Shown here: in pieces, positions 47,427 through 58,339 of the stretch
Layout: each line of letters opens with the position of its first letter
How positions within the stretch are numbered: position 1 is the first letter of the stretch
Origin: Monodelphis domestica
Lineage: Eukaryota > Chordata > Mammalia > Didelphimorphia > Didelphidae
Length of the DNA: 64,000 nucleotides
Direction of reading: 5' to 3'
Assembly: GCF_027887165.1 (NCBI RefSeq)
Contig: NC_077235.1
Span: 4,116,016 to 4,180,015, forward strand
Notes under the pieces: generated by a model
Seen by the model: only the letters and a program-made list of their open reading frames with translations
Database searches by the model: none
Told to the model about the DNA's origin: nothing
Made by a program: the position numbers and the translations under genes

Positions 47427-48581
47427 TTGGAAGGACAGCCAGTGGTCCCCTCTGGGTCCCCTTCCGGCCATCATGGACACTATTCCTCAACAGCCACCCG
47501 GAAGGCCTCTTGGAGCAGAACGCACACACCCCATGTCATTCTTTTGGGCCCTTTCTCACACACTTTCCTCATCTGTCCATTTTAATCCTTTTTTCTTAGG
47601 GATTTGGAGGGAGAAGGGGAGGCAACAGGTCACGAGAGATGGTGTACAGGGTCCCCCCCAGCCCTAACAGTTAAGGATTCTGAGGCAGGGGGTCCACGCG
47701 TCCTTTGTGTCAGGGGCCCCTCGGGCAGCCTCATGGAGAAGTGTCTGGGCCCCTGCTCACATAAGGCTTTTGAATGATGAGTTTTCTTTCAGATTGTGAA
47801 ACCTTTTCCCCAGGAATCAAGAGGGCTCGTTTCCATGGTTACAGACACGTGGACATGCTCACAGCTCAGGCTTCAGATACAGGATGCTTATCACCTCTAT
47901 AGGCTCACCCCAGCCTCTGAGGCATGCACATGGAGTCCCACATGCCTATGTACCTGTACACACATGTCCCCACATGTTCCTGACCACATAATGAGCTTCC
48001 CCCCCACCCCCCATGGATTTCCCTGCCAGCCAGACACTGTTTAGAACCTGAGGAGGGCTCCAGCACCCAAGGCCAGGAGGTTTGTACGTGGTAGAATAAC
48101 ATTGTTATGCAGGCCAAGGCCTCTCCTTCCTGTGACTCTGTCTGGAGAGTTAATTTCAAGGCTAGAATGTGCTCTTTTATCAGCCAGATGCTACAAAGCA
48201 TTTAGAAACCCCTCCTTGTTCTCAGGCCTGAAATAAAATGTTGCTCTTTGGGGTCCTGGTTCCCTCCCTCCAGCTTGCCACTGCTTATCTCTTCCCTGTC
48301 ATTTGTTTCTTTTCCTCTGGCATTGGCAAAGCTCGGTGCTGTTTACCAGCCTGTCCTTCTTTGTCCTTCCTGGGGAATTCCTCCATTCCCCACCCCATGG
48401 CCAATTGATCCCTACTGGAGACTGGAGAGAAAGTACTGAGGGCCCAGAAGCACAGATGTCCCCCTGGTCTTCTGGTCTTCCTTTGGGGGGTAACTGAGAG
48501 CGTGGAGCCAGGGAAAGGCAGGGAGGTGGACCCCAGAGCACAGGAGGCCTAGTGGTCCTGTCTTGGCTGTGGCATCATGGC
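47427..48581 (+). repeat. Recent duplicate tract, U4 copy
   Basis: Partner of 28342-29419. It keeps a 77-base piece (GCCATCATGGACACTATTCC and on) missing from the U3 copy; similar text at 52040-52080 in U4/U5 (GGGCATCATGGGCAATATTC) shows that the U3 copy lost it. Confidence 0.9.
47829..47842 (-). promoter_or_regulatory. RFX X-box candidate, U4
   Basis: Minus strand GTAACCATGGAAAC, identical with U3 including flanks because of the recent duplicate tract. Confidence 0.55.
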
Positions 48582-49705
48582 CTTTTAGAACAGGCTAAGA
48601 TTGGTGGGAGTCAGGGAAGGATTCTTAGAAGTGATACTTGAGCTGGTCCTAGAATGAAGGAAGATTTTAGCAGGTGGTGGAGAGGCATGCCTAATCTTCC
48701 GTCCCTGGGGGACAGAGAGCCTATCCAAATGCATAGAACAGGGGAGAAGAGGAGGTTGTAGAAGCACACCTAAGAAAAGAGAGAGAGAACAACTCAGGCT
48801 GTAGAAGGACAAGTTGGGTGCAGTTGGTAGGGAGCATCAAATGCCAGGTTCAGGAGATTGGTTCTTTAGTCCACCAGAATAAAATAGACTGAACAACTGA
48901 GCAAGGGAGCAGAAGTGAGGAAGGATCTCTATTCTTTTGGCAACTATTTGGCAAGGATGAGCTGGGGAAGGAGGCCCTTCAATCCTAGAGGCCAAATCAG
49001 GAGGCTTCTAATAACACAAAGATGATGGATGATCAGAGCCTGTGTGAGAAGAGTAGCTATGGCAATAGATAGAACTTGTTGCCCACATCCCCTCCAAATG
49101 GGTCCAATCATTTCAGGACAAGACCTTCCTAGAGGTTCTTTTGCCTTTTCCTGACCTTCATCCCTGAAGTTATCAAGGAAGGAGGGTCTCTGTTGATATT
49201 GTACCAATACTGAAAAGATTGGAGACCCAGGTGAGAGTGAACCATGGCTCATGGAGCAGAGAAGTAAGTGAGTCTCCTCAGGATATTTGGGGGGTGGTTG
49301 CAGATAGGGACTTGGGGACCTCCTTACCAAAGCAATGGGGTATAGAAAGAGTGGGAAATGGATCTTTTGGAAGGGTGGGGTCTGGTTATAATGAGGAAAG
49401 CCCAGGGTCATGTACCTGGGACCACTGTATCCCATCATGCTCAGACAATGACAGTAGCCTGCTGGTTGGTGTACTTGTCTCAAGTCTTTCCCCTCCCCTA
49501 CCAAAGTTCTCTTCTCATTGGTCAAATTTTCCCATATCATTCTCCTAGTCAGTAAGATCCAGGCGTTCCCTATTAGCTCCAGGGTCCAATTGAAAAGTCT
49601 ATGTTTTGAGTTCAAAGTGTTTCCTGACCTGGCCCCTCCTCATCTCTCCGGCCTTCTTACCCTTGAATCCCCACCATATCATCTATGATCAAACTACACT
49701 GGTCT

Positions 49706-50308
49706 TGTAACCTCCTGCAGTTACATATTAATATTTCTGTGGGTGGACACCTGAGAAGGGAATTGGAAACTGAGGGAAAATGGAGAGAGGAGGGAAGGAG
49801 GGAGGGAGGGAGGGAGGGAGGGAGGGAGGGAGGGAGGGAGGGAGGGAGGGAGAGGGAGAGACAGAGAGAGAGAGACAAAGGAATAAAGACTCAGAGACAA
49901 GAAGTTAAAAAACATGGGCTCCATCGTGCGTGCTCCTCCGATGGTATTGAAAGAGGGCTCCACATGTGTCTCCAAACTTCTATTGGAGGGTTTAGGAATG
50001 TGGAGTGGGAGGTAGCTAATGAACATGTGACATGGCATAGGTTAACATTGGCTCAGTTGACAGTCACGTAATCAGTGAGGAGGAGGTTAATCGAACATGT
50101 GACTTGCTAAGGAGTGTGGTCTAACAAGGGGGGAGCCAGGACCCCGTGGCAGCTAACGCCCGGCCCAGGAATTTTGACTTTTGGACCGAAGATTAGGAAA
50201 TACAGGGATTAATAAGTAGCATGGCCATGAGTCAGGAATATGAACACAAGATGCAATATCAATACAACAATGATGTTTTCAAGATGCCAATATAGCTGGG
50301 ATGCGACA
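49706..50308. mobile_element. Solo LTR, class III-like fossil
   Basis: 603 bases, TGTAACCTCC to ATGCGACA, duplication GGTCT (49701-49705) and AGTCT (50309-50313), one mismatch. Related to 36146-36754: shared AAGACTCAGAGACAAGAAGT / AAGACTCAAAGACAAGTTAA, GGAGTGGGAGGTAGCTAAT and CAAGATGCCAATAT. Holds a GGGA repeat. Confidence 0.7.
49791..49855. repeat. (GGGA)n tetranucleotide repeat
   Basis: About 14 GGGA/GGAG repeats inside the LTR; the sister LTR at 36146 lacks it. The arginine- and glutamate-rich frames over it are artefacts. Confidence 0.95.
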
Positions 50309-50654
50309 AGTCTCTTATGTGTTCTTGCACAATAGCCATCAGCTCCCAATTGTGGGTGATTTCCCTGACTCCCTGGAATGCTCTCCCTCCTCCTGTCTCC
50401 CTGCCCACCTTCCCTGACTTCCTTCCAGTCCCACCTAAAATTCCACCTTCTGTGTCTGTCAGTGTTCCTGTCCTCCTGTGGTGAGCTCCAGTGTACCTAG
50501 CCTAGACCCTGTGTGGCTGCTTTCTGTCTCGGGGGCCTGTTGGCTCTGAGAGCAAGTGAGGGCTGTTGCTATTTTTTAGCACAATGACCGGCACATGACA
50601 AATGATTCAGAAATGGTTCTTGTGTTGACTTGCTCCTGATCCAGCTGTAACGGA

Positions 50655-51015
50655 ATCTGGAAAGCTTTCTACCAGTGGCCAAGTCACTTTATCTGTCCAC
50701 ACCTCAGCTTCCTTATCTGTCAAAGGAAGTGATCAGATGATCCTTGCTGTGTCTCCTCAGCCTTGAAGAGTGGCTGTAAAATGGTGCTTCCACAAGATCA
50801 CTTTTGCATTTCCTCCCTACAGGTCCCATGTTCTCACTATGGACATGGAACTCTCTGTCACTGTCCTTATGCTGTAGCCCAACGAATGGAGAGCCCCCAA
50901 TTTGGTATCATGGAAGCTTTGGTTCAGAGCCCCATGTTGAGACTTCTAGGCGTGTGACCCTGGTAATATCTCTCAGCCTCTCTGAACCCCATCTGGAAGG
51001 TGGAGATAACGGCAG
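50655..51015 (+). mobile_element. Two MIR-like fragments
   Basis: 50672-50735 (AAGTCACTTTATCTGTCCAC, CTTCCTTATCTGTCAAAGG) and 50950-51015 (GTGTGACCCTGGTAATATCTC, CTCTCTGAACCCCATC) resemble MIR 3' halves. The part between is unassigned. Confidence 0.45.
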
Positions 51016-51594
51016 CATTGATATCAGCTAGTATTATTAACGGGGTTTGATTTTCTCATCAAAATCTATTCATAATGTTCAGTTTACACTTGACATGGTT
51101 GGGCAAGACTCCCAAAGGACCTGTGGGAGGGAGTGGATATTCTTCCCCAAGAAAATGGCACCAATCTGGTTGGGGAGAAGATGGAGATTAGTATGAGGAT
51201 GTGATCATAATGAGACCCTAAAACGAAATGCCATGACTGCCCCTTGGAACTGCTCTGGCCACCACACTGCTTCCTCTAGGTTGCCTTCAGCACCTCCAGC
51301 ACACAATGGCATTTCTCCACTGTCCTGTAAGGAATGAATTTATTTTTGGAAATAGCAATAGTTGGCAGACACACAAGTCCCAAATGGTATACCTGGCACC
51401 TAGGTTGATTGTTGATTAATTGATAGATATCATTTCGGGGCCCAAACAGGCTAGTACAACTAATTCATCCAAAGCAAGTTCTGAGGAGGACATAAATGGG
51501 CATCAAATAAGGTTCTAGGACTCTCGTAAGCATTACAATATGTATGTGGCTGCCCAAGGTGAGCATTTAGATTCTATACCCTAAATCTGTTTAG

Positions 51595-51991
51595 GGGGCC
51601 AGTTCACTGTCCCTCACACTGTTGGAGGGCCAAACTGTAAAAACCTAACCCTAACCCTCACCCTCACCCTCACCCTCACCCTGGCCAGGCAGCAGTATAC
51701 ACAGTGTGGAATCCCCTCCTCCAGACCGCTACTCATCGTGGTGATGTCTTCCATTGTGCAGTCACATAATCCTTTGCGCAGCACCTCGTTCTAAGGCACC
51801 ACGCAAAGGATGATGTCACCCGAAGTAGTACTGTAAGTGAGCGATACCGCCATTTGCGGCACCACCACATACGGTGCTTCTTTCACTGACCACCAATGAA
51901 AGAGGTGCCCCTTCCAGAAGTGCAGTGAGGGCCAGATACATGGCCTCAGGGGGCCACATGTGGCCTGCGGACCATAGTTTGGGGACCCCTG
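51595..51991 (-). mobile_element. Non-autonomous hAT transposon (Charlie-like)
   Basis: The right end on minus begins CAGGGGTCCCCAAACTATGG, a typical hAT terminal repeat. Flanks GTTTAG at 51589-51594 and 51992-51997 fit part of an 8-bp target duplication. The left end lacks a matching terminal repeat, so it is either decayed or an alternative end. Internal text (CTGTCCCTCACACTGTTGGA) is typical of a Charlie-type element seen in opossums by memory. No transposase frame. Inserted in U4 DNA after the duplication, as other units lack it. Confidence 0.65.
51643..51683. repeat. Telomere-like CCCTAA/CCCTCA repeat
   Basis: Two CCCTAA-type followed by about five CCCTCA-type hexamers inside the hAT element. 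Confidence 0.85.
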
Positions 51992-52405
51992 GTTTAGAAG
52001 GACAGATCAAGCTCCCCCTGTGTAACCCACCTCTGGCCCATTTAGGAAATGGGCATCATGGGCAATATTCTTCAACAGCCACATCTAAATCCCCCTTGGA
52101 ACTAGTCTTCCACCTGGCCCAAGATCTCTATGTCATTCACACTTTTGCATATTTATCTGTTTTATCCCATTTCTTGAGTGGTTTGGGGGGGACTAGAGAA
52201 GACAATGGTTTGTGTAAGATGGCCCTTAAGAACCATCCAGCTTTGATTGCCAGTGATCCTAAATCTGGGCTTCCATATGTCCTTTGGATTCTGGGCCCCT
52301 TGGGTAGCCTCCTGGAAAAATCTATGGCTACTTCAGAATGAGGCTTTTAAATTATTGGATGTCATTCGGCTTATCGAACCTCTTCACAGGGAAGCATGAG
52401 AGCTC

Positions 52406-52419
52406 GTTGCCATGGTTAC
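52406..52419 (-). promoter_or_regulatory. RFX X-box candidate, U5 (best match)
   Basis: Minus strand GTAACCATGGCAAC: differs from the vertebrate palindrome GTTGCCATGGCAAC only in the variable positions 3-4. Confidence 0.6.
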
Positions 52420-53762
52420 AGGAGACAAGAGAGCCACATAGCTTGGGCTTTTGTCTACAGAGAGGTTCTATAAACAAGGGATGGATTTTGCTGGGAAGCA
52501 GGAGCCAGAATCCCAGGTAGAGAAGCTCCAGCTGCCCCATCCTCCTGCTGCTGCAGATGGATATGAGGCCCACAAGTGGGAACCGTGGAAGGTAAATCCC
52601 CCTGGCCAAATTGAAGCTATGAGTAGGAAAGATGCAGAGACGTCTCTGTTTGAGGTTATCACTACTGGAGGCTGCCAATCCCTTTCCTTCCTCCTTTAGG
52701 TGATTCGATCTTAAAATCGAAAGACTGATAGGACAAAGGCAGAATGAGTTGGGGGGGGGGGGTTGTGAGACGCACATGTGACCATGATATGAGACTGACA
52801 TTAGGGACAATTCAGTATCCCTTACAAGGGGAAAGTTGCTCATGAGTAGATATCTGTCCAGGGGATGATATGGACATTATCATCCTGGCTGCTGCCCGCC
52901 AGGCCTCCCTGTTATTTCACAGCAGATACAGAGTGGCTTTTTTCAGATTAGTTGCAGAGCTGCAATTCCCCTGCTAGTAATCTATGTTGAGAGGATGGGG
53001 AAGACTGGCCCTCTGTTCTGAAGGGTGTCGTCTACTATGTTGTTCTTTCTGTCTCCATTTTCACCTGGAAACTTGTCTGACATTTTAGAAGCAACGTGCA
53101 TGATGGTGCACCTCACTAGACGTGCGTCTGCCCTCAGATCTCGGGCTGGCCATAATTTCTGGAATCTCAGGATAGAGCTGAGAGAAGGGAGGAACAGAGG
53201 ATAGCTAGTGCCACTATAGCACTTACTGAGTCCAAACGCCAATGAATCCAAGCTCCTTTGGACCTCGTGGGGTCATTGTGAGCATCAGATGCTTTTGAAG
53301 AGTCTTCAGAGAGCTAAGCACTGCAGGAAGGCAAGGTGCTACCATTGCCATCCTCATTAATGGGGGCCCAACGTTTCTGGGGAGCTGCAATGACAGTAGC
53401 AGGTACACACTAGGTGGCCAGTAAATTGGATGTTTGTTATCGATAGTGGCAGTGAGGACAGCGTTCTTCTAAAGATGAACTGCTTCTCTGGCTTATGGTT
53501 AGCTCTTTAAAGAGACTCCCATAGAAATCCCACTTGTTCTTGGACCAAGAGGGCAAATCTGTTGAACAGCTTTTCTCAAAGCAAAAAGCATGTTTCATGA
53601 TTTGATATTCTTTTCTGAATGAAATATTTGTAAAGAGGGAAATAGTAGAGGGTATATCATCTCTGGCTTTATTTGGATTCCAATGACATTCCCTAAGTCT
53701 GCAGCCTCTTCAGCTGGTCCGGGATGAGAGTGTTCTTTGTCCTTGTCTTTAGATTTTGGTAT

Positions 53763-53970
53763 AGGGGCAGCTGGGTAGCTCAGTGGATGGAGAGTCAGGC
53801 CTAGAGGTAGGAGGTCCTGGGTTCTGATCTGGCCTCAGACAATTCCAGCTGGGTGACCCTGGGCAAGTCACTTAACCCCCATTGCCTAGCCCTTACCACT
53901 CTTCTGCCGGGGAACCAATACACGGTATTGATTCCTAGACAGAAGAGAAGATAAGGGTTTAAAAAAACAA
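53763..53970 (+). mobile_element. tRNA-type SINE
   Basis: Head GGGGCAGCTGGGTAGCTCAG with an A-box-like and GGTTCTGATC B-box-like part, core, body, tail GGGTTTAAAAAAACAAAAAA. Confidence 0.9.
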
Positions 53971-54759
53971 AAAAAGTTCAGTTTCACTTCGCAGGAAAGC
54001 TGCTTGTAGGTCAGTCAGTCAACAGAATTCTCCAATAAACACAGAAAATATTGATCGGATAGAGTGGTGTGCAGAAGCACAACCTTCTCATGTGCTAAAC
54101 GGCCTCCTGGAACCATCTTGGAAATGCTGAGATTACCTTTTTGTTTGATTGCTTTGGGGTAGCAAGAATTTGATATTGCTGGTAGCTGTGCAGGCCCATC
54201 ACCTCCATTCCTTTCCCCTGGGCTCGTGTTGACAGATCTTTAACTCCACACAGAATCATGGCCCGCACAGACATGCGGACACCAGGGGTAGCCTGAGAAG
54301 GGCTTTGCAGAAAGAGGGGCTGGCTTCGGAGGACCCCAGGGCAGTGGGGCTCGTGTTTTCCCCCTTACTGTTGTTTCTTGCTTGTCCATTTGCCATTGGC
54401 ACAAACCCCTCGCTTTTCAATTTCATCTCTTGGATTCCTGGAGAATCCCTTTATTGCCAACCCTGTGGCCAACTGGGAGCTGTCTTCCCCGGCCTCTGTG
54501 TAGAAAGCGCCGTCTCCCCACATGTAGCAGGGGGTGTTGTATCGCTCAAAGGGAGGCAGAATAGGCATCTCGAGACTCTTGTACCCCCACCCTTCTGCAG
54601 GGGAAAGCAATAGTATTCCCTGGCAGGAAGAAAAGCAGGACATTGGCTCCAGAAGTTTGGTGGCTCTGATCTCCTAGGAGACAAGGGGCAGCAGCCTAGA
54701 ACTCTACCTGTCTGCTCCCTTCAGTGTTATTCGTCTTCAGATTTAAACTAACTTCTTTT

Positions 54760-54958
54760 TTTAACCCTCACCTTGCGTCTTAGAATCAATGCTGTTGTAT
54801 TGGTAGCAAGGCAGAAGAGCAGTAAGGTCTGGGCAATGGAGGTGAAGGGACTTGCCCAGGGTCACCCAGCTGGGAAGTGCCTGAGGCCAGATTGGAACTC
54901 AGAACCCCCTGTCTCTGGGCCTGGCTCCCAATCCACCCAGCCCCCCCCCCCAGCTGTC
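54760..54958 (-). mobile_element. tRNA-type SINE, shared with U0
   Basis: Tail TTTTTTTAACCCTCACC at left, head at right running into a C run. Same place as 4038-4203 relative to unit blocks. Confidence 0.85.
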
Positions 54959-55369
54959 CATGTTAACTCATTGCTCTCTCTTTTGGGGGAAAGCAGGAGT
55001 GGGAACCCAAGCTTTATACCCAAAGCTTGACTCCCTTCCCATTAAATGTGTCCCTCACAGCAGATAGCAAAGGAACCTGTTTATCCAAATGTAGCCAAAC
55101 AAAAATCAGAGAAAGTAGCTTAAGAGAATAAATACCAGAGAGTAGTGAGTAAGAGCTCTCCCACTGGGAGGAAAGTAAGTCTCTGCAAGACTCAAGACTC
55201 AGAAACAGCCAGAGGCCCAGATCTTAGAGCCAAGGAGAGTTTCCCAGAGTCCCAAGGGTAGCAAGCTGGGGTAGGGACATGATGGGGACTGCCACTGCGC
55301 CCGTGTCACCTTCTCCCTAGAGACTTTTGCTTCAGCCACCTGAAGTGGGCTTGGCATTGTCCTTATTCT

Positions 55370-55880
55370 TAAGTATGGGAGCCGAAAGCCCTGGGAGAAA
55401 CGGCAGTGCCCAAGAGAACAGGCTCTCCTCTTCCCCCAGTCTCTCCAACTCTTCCCTACCATCGATCTCCCCCAAAGGCAAGAGAGTCCATAGCGATTAC
55501 GACTGGGCTATGTGTAGCCTCGGCTGGGCAACGAAATGCAAATGCTTATGGCTTTCTAGTATTGCTTTGGGGGTTACCTTCAAGCATGATGCCAGGCCTA
55601 GGGTTCCTCTTGGCTGGGGCGTCATGGCGTTTTGTGCCCATTCAGTCAGCCAACAGTGCCTGAGCACCTGCCCTGTTGTTGGGCCAGCCACTGTAGACCT
55701 TAGGAGAGTCCCTGTTCTCAAGGGGTGCAACACCACACAAGCTCTTTGAAACCTTTTCATGGCTTCTCTAGTCCCACACTCTCAGCTGAGAGTTTTCCCT
55801 CAGATTTTACTGAGAAAATCACTAGGCCTAAAACCCTCTTGAATCTAGTCACCAACAGGTCCCATATAACCCCATGTCAC
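55370..55880 (+). other. Unpaired stretch in U5
   Basis: No match seen in other units apart from an L2/MIR-like piece at 55640-55735 (AGTGCCTGAGCACCTGCCCT, CCTGTTCTCAAGGGGTGC). Contains ATGCAAAT (octamer) near 55538. The 140-residue frame at 55327-55749 shows no recognisable domain. Confidence 0.4.
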
Positions 55881-56119
55881 TGATTGGGGCCTCTTTCCCC
55901 CTCTTGTTCATTTGTCTGTGTTGTCTCATCTGCCTTAGTGGTTTGGGGGAAGCAGGGGAGGCTACAGGTCACTCATGAGACCCCTTTTCAGTCCTTCTAG
56001 CGCATGGCCCCCTTGGGCAGCCTGACGGAGAAGCCTATGGATGCTTTCTCCAAATAAGGTTGTGAAATTATTAGATTTCATTCAGGTTATAGACCTCCCC
56101 CCCCAAAGCCAGCGAGCTC

Positions 56120-56133
56120 GTTTCTATGGTTAC
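56120..56133 (-). promoter_or_regulatory. RFX X-box candidate, U6
   Basis: Minus strand GTAACCATAGAAAC; one base differs from U1 (G to A) yet stays within the R position of GTHNYYATRRNAAC. Confidence 0.5.
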
Positions 56134-56424
56134 AGGAGACAAAGCAGCCGCACAGCTTGGCCTTCCCTGTACAAAGAGGTTCCAGAAACAAGGGATGGAT
56201 TTTCCTGGGAAGCAGGAACCAAATCCCAGGTAAAGAAGCTACAGCTGCCCCATCTTCATACAAAGCCCCAAAGTAAGAGTCATGGAAGGAGAAGTCCTGT
56301 AGGAAAACCCTTTTGGAAAGATGCAGAGATGTGTCTGGGGTTATCATTATTCTAGAGTGGAAATCCCTTTTCATCCTCCTCTAGACGATTTGATCTTAAA
56401 AATGAATGATTAATGGGACAAAAC

Positions 56425-56456
56425 TAGAGTGAGCGAGCGTATGTATGTGTGTGTGT

Positions 56457-56488
<32 letters not shown>

Positions 56489-56535
56489 GACAGAGGCAGA
56501 GAGGGACTGAGAGACAGAGAGACAGAGAGACATTA
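56425..56535. repeat. TG and GA/CAGA simple repeat
   Basis: TATGTGTGTG then GAGAGA, (CAGA)n and GAGACAGA runs, at the same unit place as the TG run of U2. Confidence 0.9.
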
Positions 56536-57244
56536 TGGATAATCCAATATCCTTTCCTCAAGAGTTGCATTTGCTTTTAGGTCCAAAGGGGGAAAGTTGT
56601 ATGGAAGGAGAAATCCATCTAGGGCGTTGTAAGGGCATTATTACTATGGCTGCTGTGCCCCCCAATTGCTTCACATCATAGACATATTCTCTTTTCTTTC
56701 AGACCATCCTAAGACCTCCTGCTAGCAATCAGTGTAGAGTGTATAGTGAAGAATGACCCTGTGTTCTAGTGATACTGTCTACCATGCTGGAGTGACCTCA
56801 GTTTCACCTGGAAACTTGTCCCAACTTTTAAAGAGGTGTCACGGATGCCCACAGCTCCCTTAGTAGAGGTGCCCTAAGATTCTCAGTCATTGCAATCTCA
56901 AGGTAGAGCTAGTGGATGGAGCAGAGAATGGGGGATCGGAGTACCTGGGTTCTAGTGTCAGCTGTGCTACTAATTAGGTATGTACTCCAATGGTCTCAAG
57001 TGTCCTACGGAACTCATGGAGTCATTGTGAGCATCCACTGATTTTTGAAAGTTTTTGTAGAGTTAAGCCCTGCAGGAAGGCAAGGTGCTATCACTCCCTT
57101 CTTCACTAATGGGGGCCAGAAGTTTCTGAGGAGCTGATGGCAGTGTCGGGTACACTCTAGGTGCCCAGTAAATTGGACGATGATGTCAATGTGATGATGA
57201 TAGTGTTCTTCTAAAGATGAATTACTTCTCTGGTTTGTATTTAA

Positions 57245-57442
57245 CTATTTTTAAAAACTTACTTTCCACCTTAGAATCAGTCTTGTGTACTGGTTCCAAG
57301 GCAGAACAGCGGTAAGGGCTAGGCAATGGGGGTTAAGTGACTTGCCCAGGGTCACCCAGCTAGGAAGTGTCTGAGGCCAGATTGGAACCCAGAATCTCCC
57401 ATCTCTAGGCCTGGCTCTCAATCCACTGAGCTACCCAGCTCT
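57245..57442 (-). mobile_element. tRNA-type SINE
   Basis: Complete; tail at left (TTTTAAAAACTTACTTTCC), head at right. It interrupts the phrase TTAACT/AGCTCTTT of the unit, with a short duplicated AGCTCTTT-like target. Confidence 0.9.
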
Positions 57443-58339
57443 TTAAAAGAAGTCTCCTTAGAAATCCCCTTTATTCCTGGACCAAAAGGGCAAATCTATT
57501 GAGCAGTTTTTCTTGGAGTCAAAACCAAATTTCATGACTTGATAACCTTTTTGAAATGAAATATATTTAAAGACAATTGGAGATGGTTTTTCATCTGTGG
57601 GTCTGTTTGTACTCATGTTTTGTTTCTCCTAAGTGGGGTCACTTTGGCTGGTCTGGTGATGAGAAATACCTGAGAGCCCAGGGAGGCTTGTGAAGGAAAG
57701 GTCAGGTGCAGTTGGGACAGAGCCTTCAGTGCCAGGCTTAGGAGACTGACTTTCTAGCCCATCAGGATGAAGGAAAGTGAAGGTGTTTGAGCAGGGGAGA
57801 GGCTTGGTCACAGAAGTGAGGAAGGAGTGTTGTTGTTTGTTTGGCAAGGATGAAGTAGAGAGGGGAGGCCCTGTAGCCTGGAATACCACTTAAAGAGACT
57901 TCTGAGGTGGCTCAGATGGCTGGTGGTCAGTACTTGTTTGAGAGAGGGTCATCATGGAATGGAAGAATGTGCTGCCCAGAATTGGCACTTGGGGATCTGT
58001 TGGGCATTTTGGTGCGAGACTCTCCTGCCCCAGGTCTTTTTTCCACCTTGTGACTTGAGTCCCTGAAACAGTGGTGGAAGGAAGGCCTCTGGTCTGACTT
58101 AACAATACCCTAAAAGATGAGAGCCCCAGCCAAGGCTTGTGGGCCAGAGAAGGGAGTGCCCTTGGGATGGTGTAGGGAGCTTGCGACAGACCACTGGGAA
58201 ATCAGAGTGGGAAAGGGCTGGATTGGAGGTGGACTGTCTTAAGACAGTATTGAAAACTATGGACTGCGTGTGTCTCTGGGACCATTGGATCCCATCACAG
58301 GGGCAACAGCCAACTGGCCCGTTTCCGCTACCTTACGGT

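Larger units (their letters stand above)
28602..47762 (+). repeat. Array unit U3 (holds about 17 kb of L1)
   Basis: X-box block directly joined to the AC-rich block (28690-28850), TTAGAACCTGAGGAGGGCTC, CCAAGGCCTCTCC block, TTGCTCTTTGGGG block, 29340-29640, L2 (29640-30035), then GTCATCCAAATCAGGTTCTG and GAGGGTTCTAGGACATTTC (30310-30447). Unit DNA resumes near 47400 (GGAAGGACAGCCAGTGG), so the L1 cluster 30448-47285 lies inside this unit. 47286-47400 has no recognised repeat. Confidence 0.75.
49555..50625 (+). mobile_element. LINE-2 3' end, U4 copy, split by an LTR
   Basis: 49555-49705 (GTTTCCTGACCTGGCCCCTC, CTTCTTACCCTTGAATCCCC) and 50309-50625 (ACTCCCTGGAATGCTCTCCC, ACCTAAAATTCCACCTTCTG, CACAATGACCGGCACATGAC). 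The gap is a solo LTR. Confidence 0.7.
47763..52339 (+). repeat. Array unit U4
   Basis: X-box block, AC-rich block, CCAAGGCCTCTCC block, 48245-48580, 48590-48930 (TTTTAGCAGGTGGTGGAGAGG and TGGTAGGGAGCATCAAATGCC), 48930-49200, L2 (49555-50625, split by an LTR), GGAGATTAGTATGAGGATG block (51175-51330), GCTGATTGTTGATT-like block (51400-51450), GGTTCTAGGACTC block (51500-51545), hAT (51595-51991), GAAGGACAGATCAAGC block and lead-in to U5. 49200-49555 has no recognised TE. Confidence 0.75.
52340..56055 (+). repeat. Array unit U5
   Basis: X-box block (52340-52740), G run at 52751, CCCCTGCTAGTAATC / TTGAGAGGATGG block (52970-53090), CTCAGATCTCGGGCTGGCC block (53130-53440), GTTCTTGGACCAAGAGG block (53460-53640), SINE, TTCAGTTTCACTTCGC block (53975-54060), CATTGGCACAAACC block (54360-54480), SINE, 54970-55360 (pairs with 4220-4670), an unpaired stretch, then lead-in 55880-56055. 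It lacks L2 and the GAGGATGGC block, so it is shorter than U1, U2, U4 and U6. Confidence 0.75.

Noticed and set aside
49219-49615. 223-residue minus frame (48944-49615) and 109-residue plus frame in U4.
   Set aside because: No known domain, composition not protein-like, and the frame is not kept in the matching parts of U2 or U6.
49685-50071. 128-residue frame rich in GREGGREG.
   Set aside because: Translation of the GGGA repeat in a solo LTR.
51643-51683. Telomere-like hexamers as an ancient telomere or fusion point.
   Set aside because: Short, mostly CCCTCA, and inside a hAT element.
53763-53840. tRNA-like A and B boxes at SINE heads as tRNA genes.
   Set aside because: They are SINE promoters: no cloverleaf, and the SINE body follows directly.
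52352-56374. A minus-strand open frame over the X-box block reads alike in U5 and U6 (KIHPLFIEPL / KIHPLFLEPL, SCNHGNEL / SCNHRNEL) and partly in U2.
   Set aside because: The frame is broken in U1 and U7 and absent in U3/U4; likeness follows from DNA duplication. No start, splice signals or known domain.
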